Shown here piece after piece: positions 7,477 to 14,749 of a DNA stretch of 64,000 bases. Location: the NCBI RefSeq assembly GCF_001650715.1, contig NZ_LWQT01000037.1, positions 1 through 64,000 of the forward strand, given 5' to 3'. Position numbers and translations under genes: made by a program. Position 1 is the stretch's first letter; every line of letters begins with the position of its first letter. A model generated the notes under the pieces. It saw only the letters and a list, made by a program, of their open reading frames with translations. It had not been told where the DNA came from and did not search any database. Source of the stretch: Paramagnetospirillum marisnigri. GTDB lineage: Bacteria > Pseudomonadota > Alphaproteobacteria > Rhodospirillales > Magnetospirillaceae.

Positions 7477-7892
7477 GGCTCCAGCCTTTGGAGAATCGAC
7501 TCGCGGACCCAGGCGACGGAAAGGACAAATGTAAGGTAGCCCCCATCGGTCAGGCGGCCGATGGAGTCGCGGGTGGCGCGGGTTACAGACCAAGAATCAC
7601 CATGTCCGTAGACCGCCACTAGATCGGGATTGTCGGTATTGGCGGCTTCTGCGGCCTTCGCGGCTGCTCGTTGCGCGACCTCGACCGGCCACCCGGCCTT
7701 CCGCATGAAAGCCATGGTCGCCAGTCCAACAGCATCGACGAGCGTCGCCCGGCGGGTCGGGATGTGTAGCGGACCACCGCGCCAGGATCGGGCCTGCTGT
7801 CGGTAGGTCTTCGCGGCAGCGTAGACTTTGGAAATGGGGTATGTCTTCAACATTTTGGGCACCATGTGTAAAAGGCACATCACTTTTACCAT
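7473..7892 (-). CDS. About 139-aa phage protein of unknown function
   Basis: The frame offers several starts: GTG 7901 and ATG at 7892, 7865 and 7853. I take 7892 for its GGGTG spacing. The body has basic N-terminal helices (KTYRQQARSWRGG), an Ala-rich helix (VAQRAAAKAAEAANT) and a C-terminal strand-rich part. Its stop overlaps the next ATG. It follows a terminator, so it may have its own promoter. Confidence 0.5.
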   Translation of the reverse strand: MVKVMCLLHMVPKMLKTYPISKVYAAAKTYRQQARSWRGGPLHIPTRRATLVDAVGLATMAFMRKAGWPVEVAQRAAAKAAEAANTDNPDLVAVYGHGDSWSVTRATRDSIGRLTDGGYLTFVLSVAWVRESILQRLEP

Positions 7893-7912
7893 GGACTGCA
7901 CCCAAAAATAAA

Positions 7913-7936
7913 GGGAGTCGACTCGAATCGACTCCC
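7913..7936 (-). terminator. Rho-independent terminator after the 67-aa gene
   Basis: GGGAGTCGA (7913-7921) pairs perfectly with 7928-7936 across a 6-nt loop. On the minus strand it is followed by TTTATTTTT. It separates the terS-67aa unit from the downstream structural genes. Confidence 0.8.
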
Positions 7937-7943
7937 GTTTTAG

Positions 7944-7961
7944 TGTTGGATATTTCCAACA
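7944..7961. promoter_or_regulatory. Palindrome TGTTGGA-N4-TCCAACA
   Basis: A perfect 7-bp dyad lies between the 67-aa stop codon and the terminator. A related half (TGTTGGAAATATCC) occurs near 14390 upstream of alpA. It could be an operator of the element's regulator; this is inference. Confidence 0.45.
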
Positions 7962-8165
7962 TTAATTGAGCTGTTCTAGATATGCCATAACTTGACCAAG
8001 TGCAGCTTCCTGGGCGGGTGAAAGGTCGCTCGTCCACAAAACGGAACTCAGCACGGCCAGGGCATGGCGGGTGTCGTCGATCCCGTGGGCGGCGCCGTCT
8101 ACGATGGCCAGGGCGGCGGCGTCGAAATGGTCGGCCAATGTATAACGCTCGGTGGTCGTGATCAT
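7962..8165 (-). CDS. 67-aa protein of unknown function
   Basis: The start MITTTERYTLADHFD follows AGGGG at 10 nt; a GTG start at 8204 is also possible. The sequence is mainly helical and acidic (ALAVLSSVLWTSDLSPAQEA). It lies 89 bp after terS and before a strong terminator. It could be a small partner of TerS, but nothing in the sequence proves this. Confidence 0.5.
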   Translation of the reverse strand: MITTTERYTLADHFDAAALAIVDGAAHGIDDTRHALAVLSSVLWTSDLSPAQEAALGQVMAYLEQLN

Positions 8166-8254
8166 AACTGTAATCCCCTGTCGGTTATTGCCTGGATAAG
8201 ACACTAGCCGATCAATATCGCGCAGGACAAACGCTTAATTTTCCTACGGTTTCC

Positions 8255-8677
8255 CTACACGGAGAAGCCGGACCACTCATTGTCTACATGCTGAATCGTG
8301 GTCCCAGCACGGGCGCGGGACAGCGAATGCAATTGCAGCTCATTGGACAGTCCGCGCATGGTGGTGATCATGTCTTTCAACATCAAGGCCTGGGGCGACG
8401 ATTTGGCCCCACCAGCTTTTTGAGTGGTGGCGGCAGCGGTGCCATTGGCTTGCACATGGGCCAGGGCGTCGCGATACATGCTGTATGCGACGCAATAGGA
8501 CTCGAGCGTATAAATGTCAACATCCTCAAAGATGCCGATATCGTGGAGCCGTGGCGCGAGGTAGTCCCAGGTTTCACGGGCTTGGCCGACAAGGTGCGCC
8601 GGGCACTTTACGTGTGGCGGTACTTTATTACGGCCAGTATCGCGGAGGATCGTTGACGTTTTGACGCGTGTACGCAT
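8255..8677 (-). CDS. terS: Terminase small subunit, P27 family
   Basis: TerS recognises the packaging site and directs DNA to the large terminase. The 140-residue protein shows the P27 layout: VPPHVKCPAHLVGQARETW, then LAPRLHDIGIFEDVDIYTLE, AYSMYRDA, a Gly/Ala linker and a C-terminal helical arm (SPQALMLKDMITTMRGLSNE). No large terminase gene is found anywhere in the element. A lone TerS is the classic way PICI satellites redirect a helper packaging machine. The start could also be TTG 8704. Confidence 0.82.
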   Translation of the reverse strand: MRTRVKTSTILRDTGRNKVPPHVKCPAHLVGQARETWDYLAPRLHDIGIFEDVDIYTLESYCVAYSMYRDALAHVQANGTAAATTQKAGGAKSSPQALMLKDMITTMRGLSNELQLHSLSRARAGTTIQHVDNEWSGFSV

Positions 8678-8948
8678 GACAGTAACCCGGAAAATGGTGA
8701 TCAATTTGCAGGAATACTATCATACTCGGCCCGGGCGATAAAGGTTGGGGCGCAATTTACACATGTTTCACCCCGGCGTCGGTGCAAACGCCTAGCTGGC
8801 TATCTGATTTAGCCGCCCCCCGGTCTACGGATTGCTTAGAATTTATATCCATGCTTAGTTTTCGATCATTGCCAAATGATATCGACGCGCACTAAGCTAG
8901 ATGCTGCACGCGATTATAAGTAAATTTTAATTAAAATTGAGGCCAAAC

Positions 8949-9764
8949 ATGATTAAAAACATAAAGAATGCAATAATATTCGTAATATCACTATTTGCCG
9001 GATGTGCAAATCATGCGATTGCCGCTGAATTCTCATATACAAGCGCAAACGCCTTCGGTGAAGGCCGCATTGATGGAGAGAGCCTATTAATCTCGTCATC
9101 AATAAATTCTGGAGACACTGTCAGGCTAAAGAATTTTATTTTAAGTGACACAAAGAGATATCTCGAAACAAATCGGCGAATTATATTGTCATCAACCGGC
9201 GGAGATATTAGTGAAGCACTTAAAATTGCAGATTTTATACAAGGAACATACTCAACTGTATTTGTTGGGAAAGCAACCGGGCGCTGCTTAAGTGCGTGTT
9301 TTTTTATGTACTTATCGGCGCCAACTCGCATGGCTTCATTAGGATCAATCGGAATCCATCGCCCCTACCTTCGCAAAGACATTGTTTCAAAAATGTCCCC
9401 AGGAGAAGCTATGGCTGAGCAAAAAAAAGCCATAAGCTATACAAGAGATCGCCTCACTGAGCTTGGCGTCCCAGCACAATTGATAGATAAAATGATAAGT
9501 CACTCATCAGATGAATTGTACATTCTAACAGAAGCAGAGATTCTAATCGATATTGGACACTATTCAAACTGGTACGAGCAATACCTAATATCAAGATGTA
9601 ATTTAAGAAAGCATGATGTCAATTCATACTTTCAGCCAAAAAAAGATTCTCGTGCGTATGGAAATAGCATATTGGCAACTAAAATAGTTGACGCAGAGAA
9701 GTGCGGACACAAACTATCCGCAGCTGAATATATTACATACTTGCAAAGGTTTTTATCTGAATAA
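8949..9764 (+). CDS. Periplasmic ClpP-like (COG3904-type) protein, probable cargo
   Basis: The 271-residue protein begins with a basic n-region and hydrophobic signal (IIFVISLFAGCANHAIA) and is probably exported; the Cys may mark a lipoprotein. The body has the ClpP/crotonase pattern: IILSSTGGDISEALKIADFI, then GRCLSACFFMYLSAP with the likely nucleophile Ser, then LGSIGIHRP with the likely His. GAGG precedes the ATG. It is the only plus-strand gene of the element, is markedly AT-rich, and is flanked by AT-rich spacers (8705-8948 and 9765-9959) with no other gene. These are signs of separate acquisition. Target and role are unknown; defence or host-fitness cargo is possible. Confidence 0.75.
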   Translation: MIKNIKNAIIFVISLFAGCANHAIAAEFSYTSANAFGEGRIDGESLLISSSINSGDTVRLKNFILSDTKRYLETNRRIILSSTGGDISEALKIADFIQGTYSTVFVGKATGRCLSACFFMYLSAPTRMASLGSIGIHRPYLRKDIVSKMSPGEAMAEQKKAISYTRDRLTELGVPAQLIDKMISHSSDELYILTEAEILIDIGHYSNWYEQYLISRCNLRKHDVNSYFQPKKDSRAYGNSILATKIVDAEKCGHKLSAAEYITYLQRFLSE

Positions 9765-9959
9765 TTATGTTTTCAACCCCATTAATTCCGCCATAAGTTA
9801 ATTAAATATCATAAATATCACTATCAATCAAATTTTAATATGCATGAAAAGTTATTTAGTTTTTAGTTTCGCCTACTTTACCGCGCAACCAGCCCCTTTC
9901 TGCGTCACAATTATTGTGAGTCACATAACCTATACACCGACACCAGCACCTCGACCCGA

Positions 9960-12900
9960 TCAGATCAACGCCATGATCGCGGCATCTCTCGCGACCGGAT
10001 CGGCACCGGCCACCATAGCCAGCAACTCGACCGGCGACCCGGACAGCTCGACGGAACCACCGCACAGTTTGATGGTGATCGGCTCATAGGTTGCATTGTT
10101 GATAGACTCGGCCTCGACCGGCTCGAATAGTGACAGCTCGCCCAGGATCGACTCGACTGCGGCGCGTGGGTCAGGGTGACGCGATGAAACCCATACAGTC
10201 GGCGCCGGGCCGCGCTTACCTTTTTTGCGGTATCGATATGGCGTTGCAGTTTCGCCAAGGGCTTTAGCCAGTTTAATTACCCTCATCTCCCAAATAAGAC
10301 TCTCTTTTGGAGAATGAGGGTAATTAATCCGGTCCCGGATAATATAATTCTCCGCGCTTTTAGCATCCGGCCATATGACTGGATAGGCTGCGGATAGATC
10401 GGCCGTGCTTGTAGGCATGACTCCGTTAAGTCTCCAAGCCCGTTGCCACCGGTCACCACCGGCCACAAGCTGGGCATGAGACACCACGCGGTCATAAGTC
10501 AAATCCAGCGTCAGATTGTTGAGAGCAAAAATCCGCCGGTCATTGTAGATCGGGCGCACTCGGTCGATTGTCTGGCAAAGCTCGGCCTCCCGGATTTGCT
10601 CTAGGATGGCTTGGACTCGCGGATCGGGATGCACCAGCACCTCGACCGGCAACACCGTGCCGTCTCGCATCCGGCGGCCTCGGGTCTGTCGGACGTAATC
10701 GCACACCGACAGCAGCGGCTCGGGGTCTTCCGCCAGGAATGCGCGGGCTTGCCTCTCGACGGCCTGGGGGGCGGGCTGTTCGCGTCCGATCACCAAGGCG
10801 CTTTCGCAGGCCTCCCACGCATTGATCCCGCGTACTGCCCCGAAATGGCCAGTCATGACGCCAACCGGCAACACCTCGGCCAAAACCTTTTCAACTTTCA
10901 AAGTCGACCCGCAAAAAACACGCCCGTCGATCTTGCCCGCAATGCCCGCTATCTCGGATCGCAACTTGGCAGCATCCGCCACCTTGTCGCCCATCGGCTT
11001 ACCGCGCCGGTCTGTGCCAGTCAGGGATTGCTTGCTGTACTCCTTGCCGATGGTGCCAACCACCTCGGCGCGACGCTCAACGGGGATGTGGGCGAGTTCC
11101 ACCCGGTCACCCCACACCGCGCGGTTGAGCCCCAGTTCGCCGGTCCCATCGAGCAACAGCACAGGTTTCCCCCGGGCCGGTTTAAGCTCGCGGAGTCGGT
11201 GGACGATATAGGCGGGATATTCTGTTTCCCGCTTTCGGTGTCTGGGATTGTACCAAATCGCGTTGAAGCTCGACCGGGTGGGGGAATGGGGAAGCTCCAG
11301 CAACACAGCTTCCAGTAAGCCGCGCACTCGGGAAAGCTCCCGGCTCATGTAGTGGTCAACCGCATCTAGGATTTCGGTGTCGCTCATGTGGCCGGTGATC
11401 GCGATCAGCTCACTTTCGCGCTTGGCCTCGGCTTGCAATGCCCGCACTGCGGCCTTGATCTCCTCAACGCTGCAGCAACCGGCAATGCGAGCCAGCGCCC
11501 CGGCAGGATCGCACATCAACTCCTTGCCGATCCGCTCCAGTACTCCCAGACCAAGCCGCTCGGCCACGTCCTCGACGGCATGGCAGGATATGGCCAGTTC
11601 CTCGGCAGCCGCACCGATCACCGATTCGTCGGCAATGATCAAATCGGGCGACGGCGCCGGGCCAATTTGGAATAGGTATTCCATGCTCATCAGGTACAGC
11701 CCGCGCTTGCCATACAGATTGATTTCGGCGCTCTGGCGCTTGTAGCCACAGCTCCCACGATGTGGGCACACTGGGCACAGAACCTCACCAGGACTTTGCC
11801 CGGCAGCCGTCACCAGCCGAGCCGCAGCGTCTCGCAGGCACATCAACTCATCCGTTGCCGGGTCTTCTTGACCTCGCCCGCGCACCACCATCACAGGGGG
11901 TGAATCGTCGCGGCGGATCGCGGTATATTCGGCGGCTTGTTCGTCGGCCTTGGTGATCGTCGGGACTGTCCACCAGATCACCGACTCCCGGATCGGCCAT
12001 GCGGCGATTTCTTCGGCGGCGGCTCGGCTCTTGCCGGACCCTTGCGCCCCTGTGATCAGCAGGCGGCGACCATCAGGCAGCCGATCACCCGCATAACCGG
12101 CATCTTTGACAATGCCCGGTGTCACTTTTCGCGTATGGGCGGCCTTTTGGGCTGCGGTCGGGGTGTTGAAACCATCACCCTCCGCAAAGCCAGCTTTCAA
12201 CACCTCTAAGCGCCGGTTGGCTGTTTCCAGCCGGGCCGCATCGGTGAACCACTCGGCAATCACCCGCCGTTGCCGTGCCAGGGCCGAATCCCGGTCTTCG
12301 GTCGGCGCGGGGTAATAGGCTGGCAAGTTGGCCTTCGGCTTGGCCAGCTTGGCACGAGCCGACCGGATATCCGGGTCTAGATATTCGTCGCTCTTGTATC
12401 GGGTCAGCTCTTGGACGGATCGGCCAGCCGAAGGCGCCGCATCGATCCGCGCCCGGATATCTCGTTTCAACGGCCCGACCGGGGCATCGACTCCGTTGTG
12501 GGAGAAGTAGGACATCATCGCCGAAAAGATCGGATAGCGGTAATTCGGTACACCGATCCGGTCCAAGTGGGCGAGGTAGCCCCGCGCCTTGCTGGTGCCG
12601 GTGTCATCGGCGCGGGCATCCTCCGGCAGCGCCTCGCCCCCCTCGGCCTTTCGGCGGCTCGGTTTGGTCACCACCTCGGGCGGCAGCACCAGCGCCACCC
12701 GCTCGAACCCGCCCCGGTAGACACCCATACGGCGCCCGGCGATAGGATCGGCCAGCCCCTGGAAGATCGGCGCGGCGGTGTAATTCGGCTGGATGGCGCC
12801 GAACACGGACACGTCCACCAGCTTGAAGCCGACTTTGTCATTCCAGGTGTTCCCCCATCGGCGCAGATCGGCCTCGGACACCTCACGGTCCAGGAGGAAA

Positions 12901-13496
12901 AACAGGTGAAATTTCAGGACAGCCGGGCCGCCCCCGTACCGCTCCAGACCATAAGAGGACGAAGCTTGCCAGATATATGAGGCGCCCTTGAACTCGTCGG
13001 GCAGCATGGTGACCACATGGGCCGCAGCCGCGCCGGGGTCGGCGATATGGTCGAGCCCTTCGGGGCAGTCTACGGCCTCGTCAACATCAACCATGATCCA
13101 GGCACGGGCGGCCTTCTCGAACGTGGCCGGGCGGTCTGGCTTGGGATGCAACAGCCGGTATGTGTGACGGCGGTTAGCGGAAGGTAGCAACCGTCCCCTA
13201 ACCACGAAGGTTTTGCGCTCCCGCTGCAGCCGCTGCAGGCGCTGGGCTACCTCATCGATATTCGACGCTTCGAATCGGACGTACGAGTAAAAATAGGCAT
13301 CGCCGAATGCAACCGTCTCGACGCCACCGTCAGCAGTCAGCCGATGAATCTTAGTAGCCAATGGCGCTAAGGGGGCGCTTTGGTCTTCTGGCGTTAATGC
13401 ATTCGCCCGGCTATAGCGGGTCGTTGCTTCGGTCCATACAATCTTCGGCTTTTCGTGGTCGTTGATTTTTGCAGCCGGTAAGGCTACATTACCCAT
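9960..13496 (-). CDS. Large primase-helicase replication protein
   Basis: The 1178-residue protein is probably the replication initiator of the element. Residues ~90-260 show an archaeo-eukaryotic primase-like set: IMVDVDE, then a KFHLFFLLD histidine motif, then KLVDVSVFG. Near residue 485 is a Walker A loop (LLITGAQGSGKSRAA) and near 625 a Walker B-like DLIIADES, so a P-loop helicase domain follows. Between them lies a Cys cluster (CPVCPHRGSC) that could bind zinc or Fe-S. MGNVALP at 13496 has GGAG about 10 nt upstream. Domain names are inferred from motifs. Satellites of the P4/PICI type carry such fused primase-helicases. Confidence 0.75.
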   Translation of the reverse strand: MGNVALPAAKINDHEKPKIVWTEATTRYSRANALTPEDQSAPLAPLATKIHRLTADGGVETVAFGDAYFYSYVRFEASNIDEVAQRLQRLQRERKTFVVRGRLLPSANRRHTYRLLHPKPDRPATFEKAARAWIMVDVDEAVDCPEGLDHIADPGAAAAHVVTMLPDEFKGASYIWQASSSYGLERYGGGPAVLKFHLFFLLDREVSEADLRRWGNTWNDKVGFKLVDVSVFGAIQPNYTAAPIFQGLADPIAGRRMGVYRGGFERVALVLPPEVVTKPSRRKAEGGEALPEDARADDTGTSKARGYLAHLDRIGVPNYRYPIFSAMMSYFSHNGVDAPVGPLKRDIRARIDAAPSAGRSVQELTRYKSDEYLDPDIRSARAKLAKPKANLPAYYPAPTEDRDSALARQRRVIAEWFTDAARLETANRRLEVLKAGFAEGDGFNTPTAAQKAAHTRKVTPGIVKDAGYAGDRLPDGRRLLITGAQGSGKSRAAAEEIAAWPIRESVIWWTVPTITKADEQAAEYTAIRRDDSPPVMVVRGRGQEDPATDELMCLRDAAARLVTAAGQSPGEVLCPVCPHRGSCGYKRQSAEINLYGKRGLYLMSMEYLFQIGPAPSPDLIIADESVIGAAAEELAISCHAVEDVAERLGLGVLERIGKELMCDPAGALARIAGCCSVEEIKAAVRALQAEAKRESELIAITGHMSDTEILDAVDHYMSRELSRVRGLLEAVLLELPHSPTRSSFNAIWYNPRHRKRETEYPAYIVHRLRELKPARGKPVLLLDGTGELGLNRAVWGDRVELAHIPVERRAEVVGTIGKEYSKQSLTGTDRRGKPMGDKVADAAKLRSEIAGIAGKIDGRVFCGSTLKVEKVLAEVLPVGVMTGHFGAVRGINAWEACESALVIGREQPAPQAVERQARAFLAEDPEPLLSVCDYVRQTRGRRMRDGTVLPVEVLVHPDPRVQAILEQIREAELCQTIDRVRPIYNDRRIFALNNLTLDLTYDRVVSHAQLVAGGDRWQRAWRLNGVMPTSTADLSAAYPVIWPDAKSAENYIIRDRINYPHSPKESLIWEMRVIKLAKALGETATPYRYRKKGKRGPAPTVWVSSRHPDPRAAVESILGELSLFEPVEAESINNATYEPITIKLCGGSVELSGSPVELLAMVAGADPVARDAAIMALI
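10273..10327. repeat. Inverted repeat inside the primase-helicase gene
   Basis: TTAATTACCCTCAT (10273-10286) is the exact reverse complement of 10314-10327, with CTCC and GGAG extending the stem with one bulge. It is AT-rich against the surrounding coding sequence. It could be a replication or control element embedded in the gene, or a chance hairpin. Confidence 0.5.
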
Positions 13497-13552
13497 GGCA
13501 TAAGTACTCCTAAATCTTCGCGCCCGCTGGCCTTGTCCACCAGCGGGCGCAA

Positions 13553-14032
13553 TCATTTCACCGGGTGCTCAATCCCGGCATACCCGAACATGTTGGCGAT
13601 TTGCTGCGGCCCCCTTGTGGAGGCCTGGACGGAATCCGGCGATTGTTCCCAGGCCTCAGCCAGCATCGGGCCGAACAGGGCAGGCGCCAGCCGCTCCTCA
13701 TAAAGCCGACGGATCAACCAGCCGCGCATGGGCTGGGGCAGTGCTGCAATCAGGTTCTCCCCGGCCAGCCGGTCGCCCTTGATCCATCCATCCCACTGCT
13801 GGCGGGCATAGTCGGGAATCCGCTCCCGCAAGGCCCTGACGGCTTCTGGGATGCGTGGCCGGACCCTCAAGCGCGTGGTGGCATCCGCCAGCGACAGTTG
13901 CCCGGCCAGGACGGCTTCCACCAAGTCACGTCGGTGTAACAGCGTCTTTGCCTGGGCAATGCGACGGCGGTTGACACCCTCCGGGTAGGAGTCGACCAGA
14001 GCGGCTTCCATGGCGCGGAGGTCGGCGCTCAT
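13553..14032 (-). CDS. 159-aa protein of unknown function beside the replication gene
   Basis: Start MSADLRAMEAALVDSYPEG is fixed by a GGGG Shine-Dalgarno and the ATGA overlap with the preceding micro-ORF. The protein is basic and helical (GVNRRRIAQAKTLLHRRDLV, AVRALRERIPDYARQQW). The position between AlpA and the primase-helicase suggests a replication accessory or DNA-binding role, but no family is recognised. Confidence 0.6.
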   Translation of the reverse strand: MSADLRAMEAALVDSYPEGVNRRRIAQAKTLLHRRDLVEAVLAGQLSLADATTRLRVRPRIPEAVRALRERIPDYARQQWDGWIKGDRLAGENLIAALPQPMRGWLIRRLYEERLAPALFGPMLAEAWEQSPDSVQASTRGPQQIANMFGYAGIEHPVK

Positions 14033-14100
14033 GCCAGCCCCCACAGCACGGCGGCGCGGGCGAGGCCTTCCAGGGCGTCTGCTCGGTCGAGGGAGGTCAC
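14029..14100 (-). CDS. Possible 23-aa micro-ORF linking alpA to the 159-aa gene
   Basis: A GTG start overlaps the alpA stop (GTGA), and its TGA overlaps the next ATG (ATGA). The frame reads TSLDRADALEGLARAAVLW after the start. Exact overlap at both ends suggests translational coupling, but no product is proven. Confidence 0.35.
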   Translation of the reverse strand: MTSLDRADALEGLARAAVLWGLA

Positions 14101-14303
14101 TGCGCGGAGCCGCGCTGCACCACGCGGGCGTCCAGCCATGCGCGGACGTCGCCCAATCTGTAGAGACGCTTTCGGCCGACCGTGGTGTAAGGGATATCCA
14201 GCCGCTCAACGGTCTTCGTGTGGACACCGAGCGAGCGGGCAATTGCGGCCTTATCCACCAAGTCGGGGAAAAGCTCACTAGTCTGGGGCAATGTACGGGT
14301 CAT
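14097..14303 (-). CDS. alpA: AlpA/MerR-type HTH regulator, probable excisionase-activator
   Basis: The 68-residue winged-helix protein has the pattern LVDKAAIARSLGVHTKTVER, then IPYTTVGRKRLYRLGDVRAW. This is the AlpA/excisionase fold: a helix-turn-helix, a wing, then a GDVxAWL helix. AlpA proteins switch on integrase or module genes of P4-like elements and PICIs. It is the first gene of the leftward operon and has a well-formed promoter with a dyad operator upstream. Confidence 0.8.
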   Translation of the reverse strand: MTRTLPQTSELFPDLVDKAAIARSLGVHTKTVERLDIPYTTVGRKRLYRLGDVRAWLDARVVQRGSAQ

Positions 14304-14339
14304 AAGAGGTAGCTCCTGTGCAGTTCGGGACTACACGGA

Positions 14340-14381
14340 GCATAAACAGCTATCGATACGTGAGTCAATGCACACGTATCG
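14340..14381 (-). promoter_or_regulatory. Probable alpA promoter with overlapping dyad operator
   Basis: On the minus strand TTGACT (14368-14363) is followed after 16 nt by TTTATG (14346-14341), or after 17 nt by TTATGC. The -35 box lies inside a perfect 9-bp dyad, CGATACGTG (14354-14362) and CACGTATCG (14373-14381). A bound regulator would block polymerase. Confidence 0.6.
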
Positions 14382-14578
14382 CAATTTACTGTTGGAAATA
14401 TCCTACACTACGATTCGATTAAGTCAACGATATTTTTTCATCCCGCTTTTCTGGAAATCGTTCTGGAAATGACATTTCGGGACAATTCGGAGCGAATTGG
14501 AATTTTGAGGTAAGCCATTATGATTCCTTGCTGTTTTCACTCTTTCATTCTGGAGGGTCCCAGAACGATTTTAGGCAT
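14382..14578. other. Non-coding right end of the element with TTCTGGA motifs
   Basis: No gene is seen. TTTCTGGA (14448-14455), TTCTGGA (14461-14467) and TTCTGGA (14548-14554) occur here, and TTTCTGGA recurs at the other end at 473-480, 1713-1720 and, reversed, 1688-1695. The shared motif at both ends may be integrase arm-type sites. A TGTTGGA half-site lies near 14390. Confidence 0.4.
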
Positions 14579-14579
14579 G

Positions 14580-14616
14580 AAAAAACCCCGGCTTTCGTTA
14601 GAAAGCCGAGGTTTTT
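14580..14616 (-). terminator. Rho-independent terminator downstream of tRNA-Met
   Basis: Arms 14586-14596 and 14601-14611 pair with one mismatch around GTTA. A run of six T follows on the minus strand, and five T on the plus strand. It is inside the element, so the element supplies a terminator to the tRNA it restored. Confidence 0.85.
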
Positions 14617-14625
14617 CAATGCTTT

Positions 14626-14674
14626 TCGATGGTAGCGGGAGAGGGACTTGAACCCCCGACCCCAGGATTATGAT
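14626..14674. repeat. Right attachment site, 49-bp direct repeat within tRNA-Met
   Basis: The sequence is identical to 372-420. It spans the 3' half of the tRNA gene plus 4 bp beyond CCA, so the tRNA stays intact after integration. Confidence 0.9.
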
Positions 14675-14706
14675 TCCCGTGCTCTAACCAGCTGAGCTAC
14701 CCCGCC
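14630..14706 (-). tRNA. tRNA-Met (anticodon CAT)
   Basis: A 77-nt cloverleaf: acceptor GGCGGGG with TCCCGCT, D arm GCTCAGCTGGTTAGAGC, anticodon loop ATCATAA (CAT), T loop TTCAAGT, encoded CCA. The D and anticodon context resembles elongator tRNA-Met. A CAT anticodon also occurs in tRNA-Ile2, which cannot be fully excluded by eye. It is the integration target of the element. Confidence 0.93.
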
Positions 14707-14749
14707 ATCGCGTCGAGAGCGGCCGGTATAAATGGCCCAGTGGGGGCTG

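Noticed and set aside
9844-10089. 81-codon plus-strand frame
   Set aside because: Most of it lies antisense to the end of the primase-helicase gene; no Shine-Dalgarno and no conserved features.
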